NCBI GenBank assembly: GCA_902802375.1
Contig: CADCLS010000006.1
Location: 439 to 64,438 of the forward strand
Reading direction: 5' to 3'
Source of the DNA: Oscillospiraceae bacterium
Lineage (GTDB): Bacteria; Bacillota; Clostridia; Oscillospirales; Acutalibacteraceae
DNA: 64,000 nucleotides
This document shows positions 38,803 to 47,584 of the stretch, piece after piece. Both the position numbers and the translations under genes were made by a program. How positions within the stretch are numbered: the first letter of the stretch is position 1; each line of letters starts with the position of its first letter. The notes under the pieces are model-generated. The model was not told the DNA's origin, ran no database searches, and was given only the letters and a program-made list of their open reading frames with translations.

Positions 38803-38831
38803 ATTATATCATAAGTTTTGAAATAATTCAA
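38803..38831 (-). promoter_or_regulatory. Promoter of the 28-kb glycan operon
   Basis: On the minus strand TTGAAT (38826-38831) and TATAAT (38803-38808) have a 17-base spacer. The start would be near 38796, about 55 bases before the ATG at 38741, with an operator copy in between. Confidence 0.7.
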
Positions 38832-38883
38832 CAAAAATTATCAATTTTTTAGAAATATTTTTGAATATAATTTTAATATTGCG

Positions 38884-38900
38884 AAATTTGTATTATTTAT
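38884..38900 (+). promoter_or_regulatory. Operator-like motif, copy 2
   Basis: AAATTTGTATTATTTAT lies about 17 bases upstream of the regulator's own -35 element and between the two divergent promoters, suggesting autoregulation. Confidence 0.6.
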
Positions 38901-38916
38901 GAAAAATTTATTATAT

Positions 38917-38945
38917 TTGACAATTCGAAAAAATTGCTGTATTAT
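38917..38945 (+). promoter_or_regulatory. Promoter of the GntR-LacI regulator
   Basis: TTGACA (38917-38922), 17-base spacer, TATTAT (38940-38945). It is about 55 bases upstream of the regulator ATG. Confidence 0.75.
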
Positions 38946-38999
38946 GTAAAAAATCATAAAAACTGTATTTAATTGCAAAGAGGGATAATTCAAATTAAA

Positions 39000-40076
39000 A
39001 TGATTTATAACGGTAAGAAGCTTTCCATAGTAACAGATTATATAATTGAGTATATCAAATCAAATGAATTAAAAAGCGGCCAGAAGTTACCTACTGAAAA
39101 CGAGATGATTGAGGCAACGGGAGTAAGTCGTGTAACATTAAGGCGCGCTCTTTCAAATCTTCAAGCACAAGGATATATCACCAGTATTCAAGGCTCGGGA
39201 TATTTTGTTGGCGACGCTTTACACAAACCGGATGTAAACAATATACCGATTATTATTTCATACAGTCATCAGAATTCTCAGATACTTAACATAGTAAACG
39301 GCGCGCAGAATTACTTGAAGAAAAAAATGTGCGATTTGGAGATTAACATATCCCACCGCGACCCAGATGCCGAAAAAGAAATTCTGCTAAGGCTCTACAA
39401 ACAAGGCTGCAGATGTGTAATGCTGTTCCCGGTTTCGAGCACCAATAACAACGATTTGTATTTTCATCTTTTGCAAAACGGTATGAATATCATATTTATT
39501 GACCGTCGCCCGAAAGATATTACCTGTTGTAATCTCGTTATGTCAGATAATATGACCGGCGGTTATCTCGCCGCAAAACACCTGCTTGAACTCGGCCATA
39601 AAAATATCGCCATGTTTGGTCTTGAACCGCTGGACCTTAATTCTACCATATCGGAAAGGCACGCAGGTTATTTGAGAGCCTTCAACGAATACAATGTTCC
39701 GGTACCGAAAAAGACATATTTCTTTTCAAATTATAATAAAGAAAGCGCGGATGTCGAATACATCCTTTCGAAAGCAAATGGGATTTCGGCGGTATTCTGC
39801 GCAAGCGATTATGCCGCAGTAGACCTCGCAACTCACGCATATAAACACGGTATCCGTATTCCGGAAGACTTATCGATTGTTGGATTTGACAATCTTGATA
39901 TAACAACAATGTTTACCCCGCATATTACAACGATTGACCAGTCATTCACAAAGCTCGGTGAAGCCGCGGCGGAAATCGCATATGACTGTATCACAGAAAA
40001 GAAAGCCGGTATGGTACAAAAGCTGATTCCCGTAAAGCTTATACGCCGGGATTCAACAAAATTATTTATCGGTTAA
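39000..40076 (+). CDS. GntR-type HTH / LacI-type sensor transcriptional regulator
   Basis: 358 residues in an AraR-like arrangement. Residues 1-70 are a GntR winged helix (LKSGQKLPTENEMIEATGVSRVTLRRALSNL split as LKSGQKLPTENEM and GVSRVTLRRALSNLQAQGYI); residues about 80-355 are a LacI/periplasmic-binding-like sugar sensor (LLELGHKNIAMFG, AVFCASDYAAVDLA, PEDLSIVGFDNLD, RRDS at the C terminus). The ATG at 39000 is chosen although the GAGGG element is unusually far (about 15 bases); an upstream in-frame TTG precedes that element and is unlikely. It is divergent from the glycan operon and probably represses it until a sugar binds. Confidence 0.88.
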   Translation: MIYNGKKLSIVTDYIIEYIKSNELKSGQKLPTENEMIEATGVSRVTLRRALSNLQAQGYITSIQGSGYFVGDALHKPDVNNIPIIISYSHQNSQILNIVNGAQNYLKKKMCDLEINISHRDPDAEKEILLRLYKQGCRCVMLFPVSSTNNNDLYFHLLQNGMNIIFIDRRPKDITCCNLVMSDNMTGGYLAAKHLLELGHKNIAMFGLEPLDLNSTISERHAGYLRAFNEYNVPVPKKTYFFSNYNKESADVEYILSKANGISAVFCASDYAAVDLATHAYKHGIRIPEDLSIVGFDNLDITTMFTPHITTIDQSFTKLGEAAAEIAYDCITEKKAGMVQKLIPVKLIRRDSTKLFIG

Positions 40077-40087
40077 TATTGTCTTAT

Positions 40088-40124
40088 ACTCGGTAAGGAC
40101 AAAATGGTTTTGTCCTTATCGAGT
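40088..40124 (+). terminator. Hairpin after the regulator gene
   Basis: A 17-bp stem, ACTCGGTAAGGACAAAA against TTTTGTCCTTATCGAGT with one G-T wobble and a 3-base loop. The TTTT is inside the stem and no T-tract follows, so it may stabilise the mRNA end more than terminate. Confidence 0.5.
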
Positions 40125-40142
40125 GTTAGCCCTAACTGACGC

Positions 40143-40173
40143 AAAAATCCGACCCACGGCGGGTCGGATTTTT
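40143..40173. terminator. Bidirectional rho-independent terminator
   Basis: AAAAATCCGACCC (40143-40155) and GGGTCGGATTTTT (40161-40173) form a perfect GC-rich stem flanked by A- and T-tracts. It separates the converging regulator and esterase genes. Confidence 0.85.
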
Positions 40174-40196
40174 TGCTTTGTTACCTCTTTACAGAG

Positions 40197-43100
40197 CTAT
40201 CTTTTCCTTTTTTTCGCTATGAAGAATACAACAAACGCCACTGCCGCTGCCAGTATAACTATAACCGCGGCGCCGAGGGAAACTGCCGTTGTAACAAGCG
40301 AAGAAGGTATCTCGGTCATATGATTTGAGACAAGTCCCATATTCACTTTGTTGCCTATGTTCTTGCCTGACGAACCGCCCGGCGCAAATACTATCTGACC
40401 GCCTGAGTTTGCAGTAGACGAAACGCCGTTTACCGTAACCTCTAAATTATCAAGATTAACGGTACAGTCAGGAGTTCCGGCAGGAGAACCTATGAAATAA
40501 ATGCGGAAGAAATTCATGGCCGCCATATTGAGTCCGCCGCGAGCCTGATTCTGAGGCCTTGTAAGGTCAAAGCAGAAGTGATACCACTTATTGCCCTTTA
40601 CTTCGCCTGCTATATCCTTTGCAAGCTCAGGACAAGCCGCCAAAATACCGGTTTTCATATAGCGGTTTGACTCAACATCGCAAGTACCCGATGAGGTCAC
40701 CTCAACCATAAATCCTGTAGAGGTTGAAAGGCATGTAATGTCGGACAAGAACAAATCAAACTGCAAATAGTTGTATCCTGTAAGGTCGATAGGCGATGCC
40801 GGATGGTATGCAAGCTCTTTTAATATACCGCCTTTAGCAATTACCGAAACAGAACCGTTACCGGAAACTTTATTCGCAGTATCAAGCATAACTTCCTGAC
40901 CCGGAGAGGTCCAAAGCGCCGCGCTTTCTGCCGGATTAATAATAATCTTTTCGGCAGTCTTTACTATGCTTGCCGGAGCTTCACCCTTAGTAAATCTGAT
41001 ATTATCAAGCTTGAGTGTATAATCAGATGTGGTATCACGCGCCTCAACAGTGTAGAAACGGAAGTAGTTGAAGTTTTTAAGGTTTAGTCCGCCTTTAACC
41101 TTCGAGTGCGGCGTAGAGAGGTTTAGCTTGAAGTGATACCATTTTCCGCCATTTGCGCCACTCTCATAGTCTGCCGCAATAGCAGGCGACGACTCTAAAA
41201 TTGACGATTTTGTATATCTGCTTGATTCTTTATCGCAAGTACCCGCAGATGTAAGCTCAAACATCATACCTTTGCAATCATGCAACCAATCAAGATTTGA
41301 GAAATACGCATCAAATTCAAGATACTGATAATCCGATACATCAACAGCGTGGTCGGGTGTAAAAGCTAACTGTTTAAGAATACCTTTCTTAGCTTCAACA
41401 GATATTGATGTTTCGCCCTGTGTTTTATTCTTGCTATCAAGCTCAACAGAGGCACCGGTTGCCTTCCACCAAATCATATTTTCTGCCGTTGACATCCACA
41501 TAGCCGTGTTGTCAATAACAATGCCGTATGAAGGGTCGCCGTAACCGCCGCTTGAAGGCTTTCCGCCGTTTGGTTTTTTTGTAAACCTCATATTATCAAA
41601 GCGTACATCGAAATCAGGAACATCTTCTGTCGGGCTTATAGTGAAAAATCTAAAATAGTTACAGGATTTTTTGTTCATACCGCCGCGAGCTATCGTCTGC
41701 GGATTGTTAAGGTCTAACTTAACATGATACCATCCCGGCTTCCCTGATTTTTTCTTGCCGGCTTCACACAGTTCCTCGGCATTGCTTTTAAGATAACTGA
41801 GCATATATCTGTTGGATTCGTTATCAGAAACACCGGATGAAGTAAGCTCAAACATGATTTCTTTGTTTGTAAACCACTTCATATTTGAGAAATAAACATC
41901 AAATTCAAGATAATCATAATCGGAAACATCGAGGTCAGCGCCCGGCTTATAAACTATCTGCTTGAGCACGCCGTCCTTTGCGGTAGTTCCGACAGACGAT
42001 TTTCCCTGAGTAAAGTTCTCTGTATCAATCACTACACCGCCGTTTGACGCCCATTTATCTTTGCTCTCAGCATCAGAGAACCACATAGTTGCTTCTACAA
42101 GAACATCCTTATCTGAGCCGGGGGTCGGCAGGGCGTCAGTGCGTAAATAAGCGTTATCAAAGTAAACTGTCGAGCCCGAATCGCACTCTACTGCAAAGCT
42201 GATTGAAGAAACAGTTTTAAGGAGCGTTGAGCTATTTGCCAAAACCTTACCTTCGCCGTTCATAATACGGGCAAAATTAAATGTATAAGGTTTATAATCC
42301 GTGCCCGATATTTCGTATTTTGAATCAAGCTTAGTACCGGTAACTATTGAAGGATAATATACCTCGTCACCCACAGAAAGCTGCATTGACAGCTTAGGAG
42401 TTGACGCTCCGCCGTTTTTAACATATACAGTAATGCCTGTATATGCATCAAACTGATTAGCCGAAGAACCGAGAGTAACAACCGGAGAAAGAGTTGCTTT
42501 TTTGGCAATAATATCAAGCTTGGCATTTGCCTTTCCTTCAATGCAACCCTCATCGGTAAAGCTTAATACTGCACCGTCAGACACAGTGTAAGCATTCTCA
42601 AAGCCTGAATCTGTGGTTTTAAGCGGATTCCAAAGGGCATCGCTATCAAAATATCCCCAATCCATACCGAGATAGTAGGTTGATTTTACCTTATCGCTTC
42701 TGTAAGGAAGCGCCGGAATGCCAAGCGAGTTTGCAAGGTTTGATAACATATTGAACGAACTCCAAGCATAAGTTACCGCAACAGGAGAAGTAATGTTATC
42801 ATTGTAAACTTCAACCGTATTAGCCGAAGTTAATCTTGCGGTTGCCTCGGTAAACACTCTCGATTTATCTGCTATTGCAAAGCCGTGAATAGTTTTTTCA
42901 CCGCCTAAAACCGTAAGTCCGGCACCGACATTTTTGAAGGTTAAAACAACTTTTTTGCCGTTTATCTTCATTGAGGAAACAGTAGGTGCATTACCTGCGT
43001 CCGCATTTCCGATACCATAGAATGAAGCCAATGCCGCATTTGCAAATCTATCTGCAACCTCACGCTTGCTGTTCGGATGTATCGGGTCCTGATTGACAAT

Positions 43101-45326
43101 CGGTGGGTCCTTATAGGTAAGCGGCAAATCGTAAATCGGTATATGAATCATTCGGCTTTTGCCCGATTTTGCAACATCGTTAAGCATATCTGAAAAATCC
43201 GCTTGAATAGTCAGATAATCGTTTGCCCTGATATGAGCGTTGTTATATGGAGCAAGATGTGCACAAATGAAAGGCATTTTACCTTCTTCGAATCCAAACA
43301 AATCACTATATGCCGTGAGCATATCCTCAAGTGCGTTTTTATAGAAGGTATTATAGCCGTCATCATCAGCATATTTTACATTGCTTTCACCCTGATACCA
43401 CAACACACCGCTTATCTCTATGCCTGCAAGAGGTGCGATTTTTGTATTATAAAGGGTTGTGAGATATTGCCAGTTTGCAGAAACATCAGCAAGTTGTTCC
43501 TCGGTATAATAGATGTTGCGATTTTGCAAGGTTGATTTTATAAGCTGATTATTCTCAATAGCCTCTCGCGGAAGCCAGGATTCTATAACAGAAGCGCCTT
43601 TTGCCGTGTTTATAAAACCTACGGGCACATCCAAACTGCTCTGAAGCTTTAATGACATCATATATCCTATTGCCGAAACATATTTGATATCGACAGGATT
43701 ACCGCCGTTTGCCCACCTTGCGCCTTCAATATCAGTAACGGGGACTGCGGAAAGCTTTGAATTAACTCCTCCCGGGACTACCGGCTCATCAAAGAAACGG
43801 ACATTTGTATTGGTAAGACCGGTATAATCATTATTCATTACTGTCTGACCTACGGTATATTCCATATTGGATTGTCCTGAAGCCAGCCAAAGCTCACCGA
43901 TAGCTATATCATTAATTGAAGTTTCAAGCTTTGAATTTACATAAATATCAATTTTGTATGTATCGTAACTGCCGGCGCGTGAACTGAAAGACAGTTTCCA
44001 ATCGCCGTTTTCTTCGGAAATTGCGGTTTTTTCTTCATCGGAAACGCCATTTTTGAAAAGTACGGCGCGGATGTTTTTTCCGCCCTCTTTTACATTACCG
44101 AAAACATTCATCGGACTGTTCTGTTTGAACATCATACCGTCCGAAAAATATGTGCTTACAATTCTTTCTTCCTTATGAGTGGTGATTGCTATATTTTCAA
44201 TTTTTACATTAAAGGTGCTGTCACCGTTTTTTTGACTGTAAAAACGGAAGTAATTAACGCTTGACAAATCAAAAATACCGTTTGTTGTAGTACCGGCATC
44301 TGCCAATGATACTCTTACTTTATTGAGCCCCGATTTAAGAGACAAGCGCGGAACAGACCAGTTAAGCTCTTGAACATCACTTTTACCTGAAGATGTCAGT
44401 TCTATCTGCCCGTCACGGGTTAGGTCGACCATATTGTCCGTACCGTCGGTATTCTCAACTGTTACATCCATAATAAGGTAAAGGTCGCTTTTTTGATAGG
44501 CTGATAAATCGTATGAAAATTCACTCGATACAAACGCAAAACTGCCGGTCGTATCGGTTTTGGAAAACTTGCCGGGTATTGGATAAACACCCTCAGGCAC
44601 TTGTTCCTGTTGCTTTGTTGCCTTTACATTATCCATACGAATTACACCGTCCGGAACAGTATTCACATATGTATTTTCACTGGTATAAAAACGGAATGCC
44701 GTAAGAGCCGAAGCGTCAAAATTGCGCTTTACAGTGGCATCATCAAACACGGCTTTCATATGAACCCATGTTCCATTTATGTCGGTAATTTCCAAGGCGT
44801 CAAAACGGAAAACCAATGAATTGCTTTGATTATTTGCAGGACTGTTGCCATTTGAGAAGAAACGCACATATCCGATTTCTTTATATGCGTTTTGGATTGC
44901 CTGCCAACCGCCGGCACCGGTAAAGCATACATCCCACTCGAAAGCATCGCATCCGGAAACATTAACCGCAGAAGGCAACTCATAATATGCCTGGAAAAAG
45001 CCGTGACCGGTGTTTGCGGCGATTGCACCGTCATCACTTTGAGCTTGTGCACGCTCTGTTGTTATACTGAGCGCATTTTGGGTTGAATTCACCTTGGTCC
45101 ACCCGGTAAGAACATCACAGTTCGTGATAATAACTTCTTCCTGTGTGGGAGTGGGGTCAGGAGTAGGCTCAACCGGAGAAGAATCGGCGGTTACTTTAAT
45201 ATTATCAAGACGAACCACACCGTTCGGAACAGTATTCACATATGTGTTCTCACTGGTATAGAAACGGAATGCCGTAAGAGCTGAAGCATCAAAATTGCGC
45301 TTTAAGCGATAGTGCCGGATTGTCAC
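40197..45326 (-). CDS. Membrane-anchored sialate O-acetylesterase with repeated beta-sandwich modules, 5'-truncated
   Basis: 1,709 residues. Coding homology starts mid-module at RNFDASALTAFRFY (base about 45303); the first nine residues are junction sequence and there is no signal peptide, so the native start is missing. Order: partial module, full module (about 70-240), another module, SASA esterase domain (about 400-830; GELWLASGQSNMEY, GVLWYQGESNVKYA, DPIHPNSKREVADRF), then four or so modules of the WFSDAE/WMSTAE/LWTSPG type (about 860-1640). It ends with one membrane helix and a KKRKR tail, so it is surface-anchored rather than dockerin-borne. It is a paralogue of the split gene at 10737-14811. 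It could be a deletion product or an assembly chimera. Confidence 0.75.
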   Translation of the reverse strand: MTIRHYRLKRNFDASALTAFRFYTSENTYVNTVPNGVVRLDNIKVTADSSPVEPTPDPTPTQEEVIITNCDVLTGWTKVNSTQNALSITTERAQAQSDDGAIAANTGHGFFQAYYELPSAVNVSGCDAFEWDVCFTGAGGWQAIQNAYKEIGYVRFFSNGNSPANNQSNSLVFRFDALEITDINGTWVHMKAVFDDATVKRNFDASALTAFRFYTSENTYVNTVPDGVIRMDNVKATKQQEQVPEGVYPIPGKFSKTDTTGSFAFVSSEFSYDLSAYQKSDLYLIMDVTVENTDGTDNMVDLTRDGQIELTSSGKSDVQELNWSVPRLSLKSGLNKVRVSLADAGTTTNGIFDLSSVNYFRFYSQKNGDSTFNVKIENIAITTHKEERIVSTYFSDGMMFKQNSPMNVFGNVKEGGKNIRAVLFKNGVSDEEKTAISEENGDWKLSFSSRAGSYDTYKIDIYVNSKLETSINDIAIGELWLASGQSNMEYTVGQTVMNNDYTGLTNTNVRFFDEPVVPGGVNSKLSAVPVTDIEGARWANGGNPVDIKYVSAIGYMMSLKLQSSLDVPVGFINTAKGASVIESWLPREAIENNQLIKSTLQNRNIYYTEEQLADVSANWQYLTTLYNTKIAPLAGIEISGVLWYQGESNVKYADDDGYNTFYKNALEDMLTAYSDLFGFEEGKMPFICAHLAPYNNAHIRANDYLTIQADFSDMLNDVAKSGKSRMIHIPIYDLPLTYKDPPIVNQDPIHPNSKREVADRFANAALASFYGIGNADAGNAPTVSSMKINGKKVVLTFKNVGAGLTVLGGEKTIHGFAIADKSRVFTEATARLTSANTVEVYNDNITSPVAVTYAWSSFNMLSNLANSLGIPALPYRSDKVKSTYYLGMDWGYFDSDALWNPLKTTDSGFENAYTVSDGAVLSFTDEGCIEGKANAKLDIIAKKATLSPVVTLGSSANQFDAYTGITVYVKNGGASTPKLSMQLSVGDEVYYPSIVTGTKLDSKYEISGTDYKPYTFNFARIMNGEGKVLANSSTLLKTVSSISFAVECDSGSTVYFDNAYLRTDALPTPGSDKDVLVEATMWFSDAESKDKWASNGGVVIDTENFTQGKSSVGTTAKDGVLKQIVYKPGADLDVSDYDYLEFDVYFSNMKWFTNKEIMFELTSSGVSDNESNRYMLSYLKSNAEELCEAGKKKSGKPGWYHVKLDLNNPQTIARGGMNKKSCNYFRFFTISPTEDVPDFDVRFDNMRFTKKPNGGKPSSGGYGDPSYGIVIDNTAMWMSTAENMIWWKATGASVELDSKNKTQGETSISVEAKKGILKQLAFTPDHAVDVSDYQYLEFDAYFSNLDWLHDCKGMMFELTSAGTCDKESSRYTKSSILESSPAIAADYESGANGGKWYHFKLNLSTPHSKVKGGLNLKNFNYFRFYTVEARDTTSDYTLKLDNIRFTKGEAPASIVKTAEKIIINPAESAALWTSPGQEVMLDTANKVSGNGSVSVIAKGGILKELAYHPASPIDLTGYNYLQFDLFLSDITCLSTSTGFMVEVTSSGTCDVESNRYMKTGILAACPELAKDIAGEVKGNKWYHFCFDLTRPQNQARGGLNMAAMNFFRIYFIGSPAGTPDCTVNLDNLEVTVNGVSSTANSGGQIVFAPGGSSGKNIGNKVNMGLVSNHMTEIPSSLVTTAVSLGAAVIVILAAAVAFVVFFIAKKRKR

Positions 45327-46020
45327 CTCCCGTGACAGAAAGGCGCTCGCCTGTTATTTTAAGACAACTTTCAAATTCTTCATTATTATACTTAGTAAGT
45401 AATTTTCTGCATTTACTCAGCACACTTATAATCTCATAACGGATAGGGTCCCCTTCAGCCGTATTCTCCGCCTGCATCATAAGGACCTGCATATCGTAAT
45501 AAAGCTTCCTTGCAGTTTCATTGCAGGTCGCGATATATGCTTCCTTTATTGTGCCGTTTTCCTGAAGATTTCCGGTAAGGTCGTTACATCCGGCATCCAT
45601 CCAAAAGTCAACCTTTTCTCCGCCTTCGGCTTCCTCCAAAAAAGGAACTATTCTCTTGCCGGGATTTCCCTTTGCACGGTCAAACACCGAGTTTATGTTG
45701 GTAATCCCCCTTACAGGACAACCCTCGTCATCAACTATAAGACCTTCGCCGTTAATATCAATAACATAAACAACCTTTTTACCTTTGACGCCCCCACCGA
45801 GACTCGCGGTAAAGTGGAACCATGCGCAATCAAACAGGTCTCCCCACTTATCTGCACATTTTACCTTTTGATATTCACCGTGCATTCTATTCCTAAACGC
45901 CAACGGTTCTTTTGATTTGTATATCTCAATATCCAAATCACAAACCTTTCTATAAACCGAGTTTTTTACCCTGCTAATACAGTTTTTCAGATTTTCTAAA
46001 GTATAGCGTTCTGAAATCAT
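45289..46020 (-). pseudogene. GH38 alpha-mannosidase N-terminal fragment
   Basis: 243 codons matching the N-terminal region of Ams1-like GH38 mannosidases (FDCAWFHFTASLGGGVKGKK, DINGEGLIVDDEGCPVRGIT, then the helical linker YYDMQVLMMQAEN). The catalytic barrel, expected next, is absent. The last natural residues are near DNPALSL, after which the frame enters esterase-module DNA and stops at LKAQF. Typical proteins are about 1,000 residues, so three quarters are lost. It has a promoter and operator sites upstream (46046-46136), so the locus once had a second mannosidase under the same control, or the assembly has joined two genes. Confidence 0.8.
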
Positions 46021-46045
46021 AACATCCTACTTTCCGATTTATGTC

Positions 46046-46062
46046 AAAATTTGTATTATTTA
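46046..46062 (+). promoter_or_regulatory. Operator-like motif, copy 3
   Basis: AAAATTTGTATTATTTA, sharing AAATTTGTATTATTTA with copy 2. It lies downstream of the minus-strand promoter at 46093-46121, where a bound repressor would block transcription of the mannosidase-fragment gene. Confidence 0.6.
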
Positions 46063-46092
46063 ACAATATGACATATACAATTATCTGTTGTA

Positions 46093-46121
46093 AATATATC
46101 ATAAAATGATTTTTTTGTCAA
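46093..46121 (-). promoter_or_regulatory. Promoter upstream of the GH38 fragment
   Basis: TTGACA (46116-46121), 17-base spacer, TATATT (46093-46098) on the minus strand; the spacer includes an A-rich run. Confidence 0.75.
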
Positions 46122-46136
46122 CAAATTTGTATAAAT
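46121..46136 (+). promoter_or_regulatory. Operator-like motif, copy 4
   Basis: ACAAATTTGTATAAAT, containing the palindromic core ACAAATTTGT. It abuts the -35 of the minus promoter and precedes the plus promoter. Confidence 0.55.
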
Positions 46137-46149
46137 TTGAAAAAAATAC

Positions 46150-46178
46150 TTGAACAATTATGATTCCTATGGTATAAT
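46150..46178 (+). promoter_or_regulatory. Promoter of the FAD oxidoreductase gene
   Basis: TTGAAC (46150-46155), 17-base spacer, perfect TATAAT (46173-46178). The start would fall inside operator copy 5. Confidence 0.75.
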
Positions 46179-46183
46179 TAACA

Positions 46184-46199
46184 CAAATTTGTATTATAA
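46184..46199 (+). promoter_or_regulatory. Operator-like motif, copy 5
   Basis: CAAATTTGTATTATAA directly downstream of the TATAAT, overlapping the predicted start point and ending 12 bases before the ATG, a classic repressor position. Confidence 0.6.
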
Positions 46200-46210
46200 G
46201 GATTGATTTT

Positions 46211-47515
46211 ATGAGTATAGAATACAAAATTGCACTCCCTGTAAAGTATGAAGTTGATGTTTTTGTTGCCGGCGGAGGTCCTGCAGGAGTAGCTGCGGCA
46301 GTAGCCGCAGCAAGGAACGGCGCTTCAGTATTTTTAGCTGAAAATGGCGGTGCATTCGGAGGCGCGGCAGTACAGGCACTTGTTCCTGCGTTTATGCAGT
46401 TTACTGACGGTGTAAATTTTATTGCTGACGGTATAGGCCGCGAAGTCCGGGACTACATAAAAGAAAACGCATATGAAGAATATAAAAAATACTGTCCTGA
46501 CAGTATACCTGTAGAGCTTCTGAAAGTGTGTTATGACGGTATGCTCACAAAAGCAGGTGTGTATTTTGAATTTTTCACACGAGTTGCTGATACCGTTACA
46601 GAAAACGGCACTATAAAGTATGTTGTATGTGCCGCCAAAGGCAATAACTATGCCGTAAAAGCAAAAACCTTTGTTGACTGCACGGGTGACGGCGACTTAG
46701 CCGCACTTGCCGGTGCAGATTTTGAAAAAGGTGATAAAAGCGGCGAAATGATGGCGACAACGCTGTGTGCTATCTGGAACGGTATTGACTGGAAAAGTGT
46801 TGTCCGCCCGGATAGTCGCCGTTTGGATGATGCATTTAAGAATAAAGTGTTTTCTAATGAAGACCGTCACCTGCCCGGTATCTGGCCGATAAGCAGAAGC
46901 ACAGGCGGTTCAAATGCCGGTCATGTGTATGATATAGACGGCACACTTTCCCACTCTTTGACCTTAGGTATGGTCAAAGGCAGAAGGCAGCTGCTAGAAT
47001 ATCGCAAATATTATAAAGAGTATTTAAGCGGATATGAAAACGCCGAACCGATAATAAGCGCGGCACTTTTAGGTGTTCGCGAAACAAGACGCATTACCGG
47101 CGATTACATACTTAATATCAACGATTTTTTAAGCCGCGCCGTTTTCGATGATGAAATCGGCCGTTATGCATATCCTATTGACATTCACTCCGGCAAAAAC
47201 AATAAAGCAGGGTATGACGATTATGAGAAAAAGTTCAGAGAACTTCGCTATAAACCCGGTGAGAGCTACGGTATTCCCTACCGTTCATTGACCGTAAAGG
47301 GAATTAAAAACCTTCTGACCGCAGGTCGCTGCATTTCCGCAGACCGTTCAATGCAGGCATCAGTCAGAGTTATGCCTTGCTGCTTCATAACAGGGCAAGC
47401 GGCAGGAACAGCGGCAGCACTTTCCAAGGATACTTGTGATGTACGCAAGATTGACATAAAGGTTTTGCAGTCAGCCCTTAAAAGACTCGGCGCATATTTA
47501 CCTAACGCCGAATAA
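46211..47515 (+). CDS. FAD-dependent oxidoreductase (FAD_oxidored family)
   Basis: 434 residues. The N-terminal dinucleotide-binding motif VAGGGPAGVAAAVAAARNG (about 19-37) is followed by the GGAFGGAAVQ segment and by TFVDCTGDGDLAALAGADFE (about 155-174), as in the family that includes xanthan-lyase-annotated and thiazole-like oxidoreductases. The C-terminal GIKNLLTAGRCISADR and GQAAGTAAALS are also family marks. No signal peptide. It shares the operator motif with the glycan operon, so an oxidation step in sugar catabolism or sugar-derived cofactor chemistry is possible (inference). It is likely monocistronic. Confidence 0.85.
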   Translation: MSIEYKIALPVKYEVDVFVAGGGPAGVAAAVAAARNGASVFLAENGGAFGGAAVQALVPAFMQFTDGVNFIADGIGREVRDYIKENAYEEYKKYCPDSIPVELLKVCYDGMLTKAGVYFEFFTRVADTVTENGTIKYVVCAAKGNNYAVKAKTFVDCTGDGDLAALAGADFEKGDKSGEMMATTLCAIWNGIDWKSVVRPDSRRLDDAFKNKVFSNEDRHLPGIWPISRSTGGSNAGHVYDIDGTLSHSLTLGMVKGRRQLLEYRKYYKEYLSGYENAEPIISAALLGVRETRRITGDYILNINDFLSRAVFDDEIGRYAYPIDIHSGKNNKAGYDDYEKKFRELRYKPGESYGIPYRSLTVKGIKNLLTAGRCISADRSMQASVRVMPCCFITGQAAGTAAALSKDTCDVRKIDIKVLQSALKRLGAYLPNAE

Positions 47516-47529
47516 TTAATGTGTAAACC

Positions 47530-47558
47530 AAAAGGACCTCCGGATTAACCGGAGGTCC
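47530..47558. terminator. Hairpin terminator between convergent genes
   Basis: GGACCTCCGG (47534-47543) and CCGGAGGTCC (47549-47558), perfect 10-bp stem with loop ATTAA. The minus strand has a following TTTT, the plus strand none, so it serves mainly the DUF4956 operon. Confidence 0.75.
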
Positions 47559-47584
47559 GAAATTTATATAAAAAGCTACGGAGA

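Noticed and set aside
38973..38999. TTG start for the GntR-LacI regulator
   Set aside because: The TTG lies upstream of the only ribosome-binding-like element (GAGGG), so translation cannot use that site; the ATG at 39000 also fits the usual start of the GntR domain.
44680..45304. CRISPR-like or tandem repeat in the esterase gene
   Set aside because: The similar stretches near 44683-44722 and 45226-45304 are in-frame copies of one protein module, not short regularly spaced repeats.
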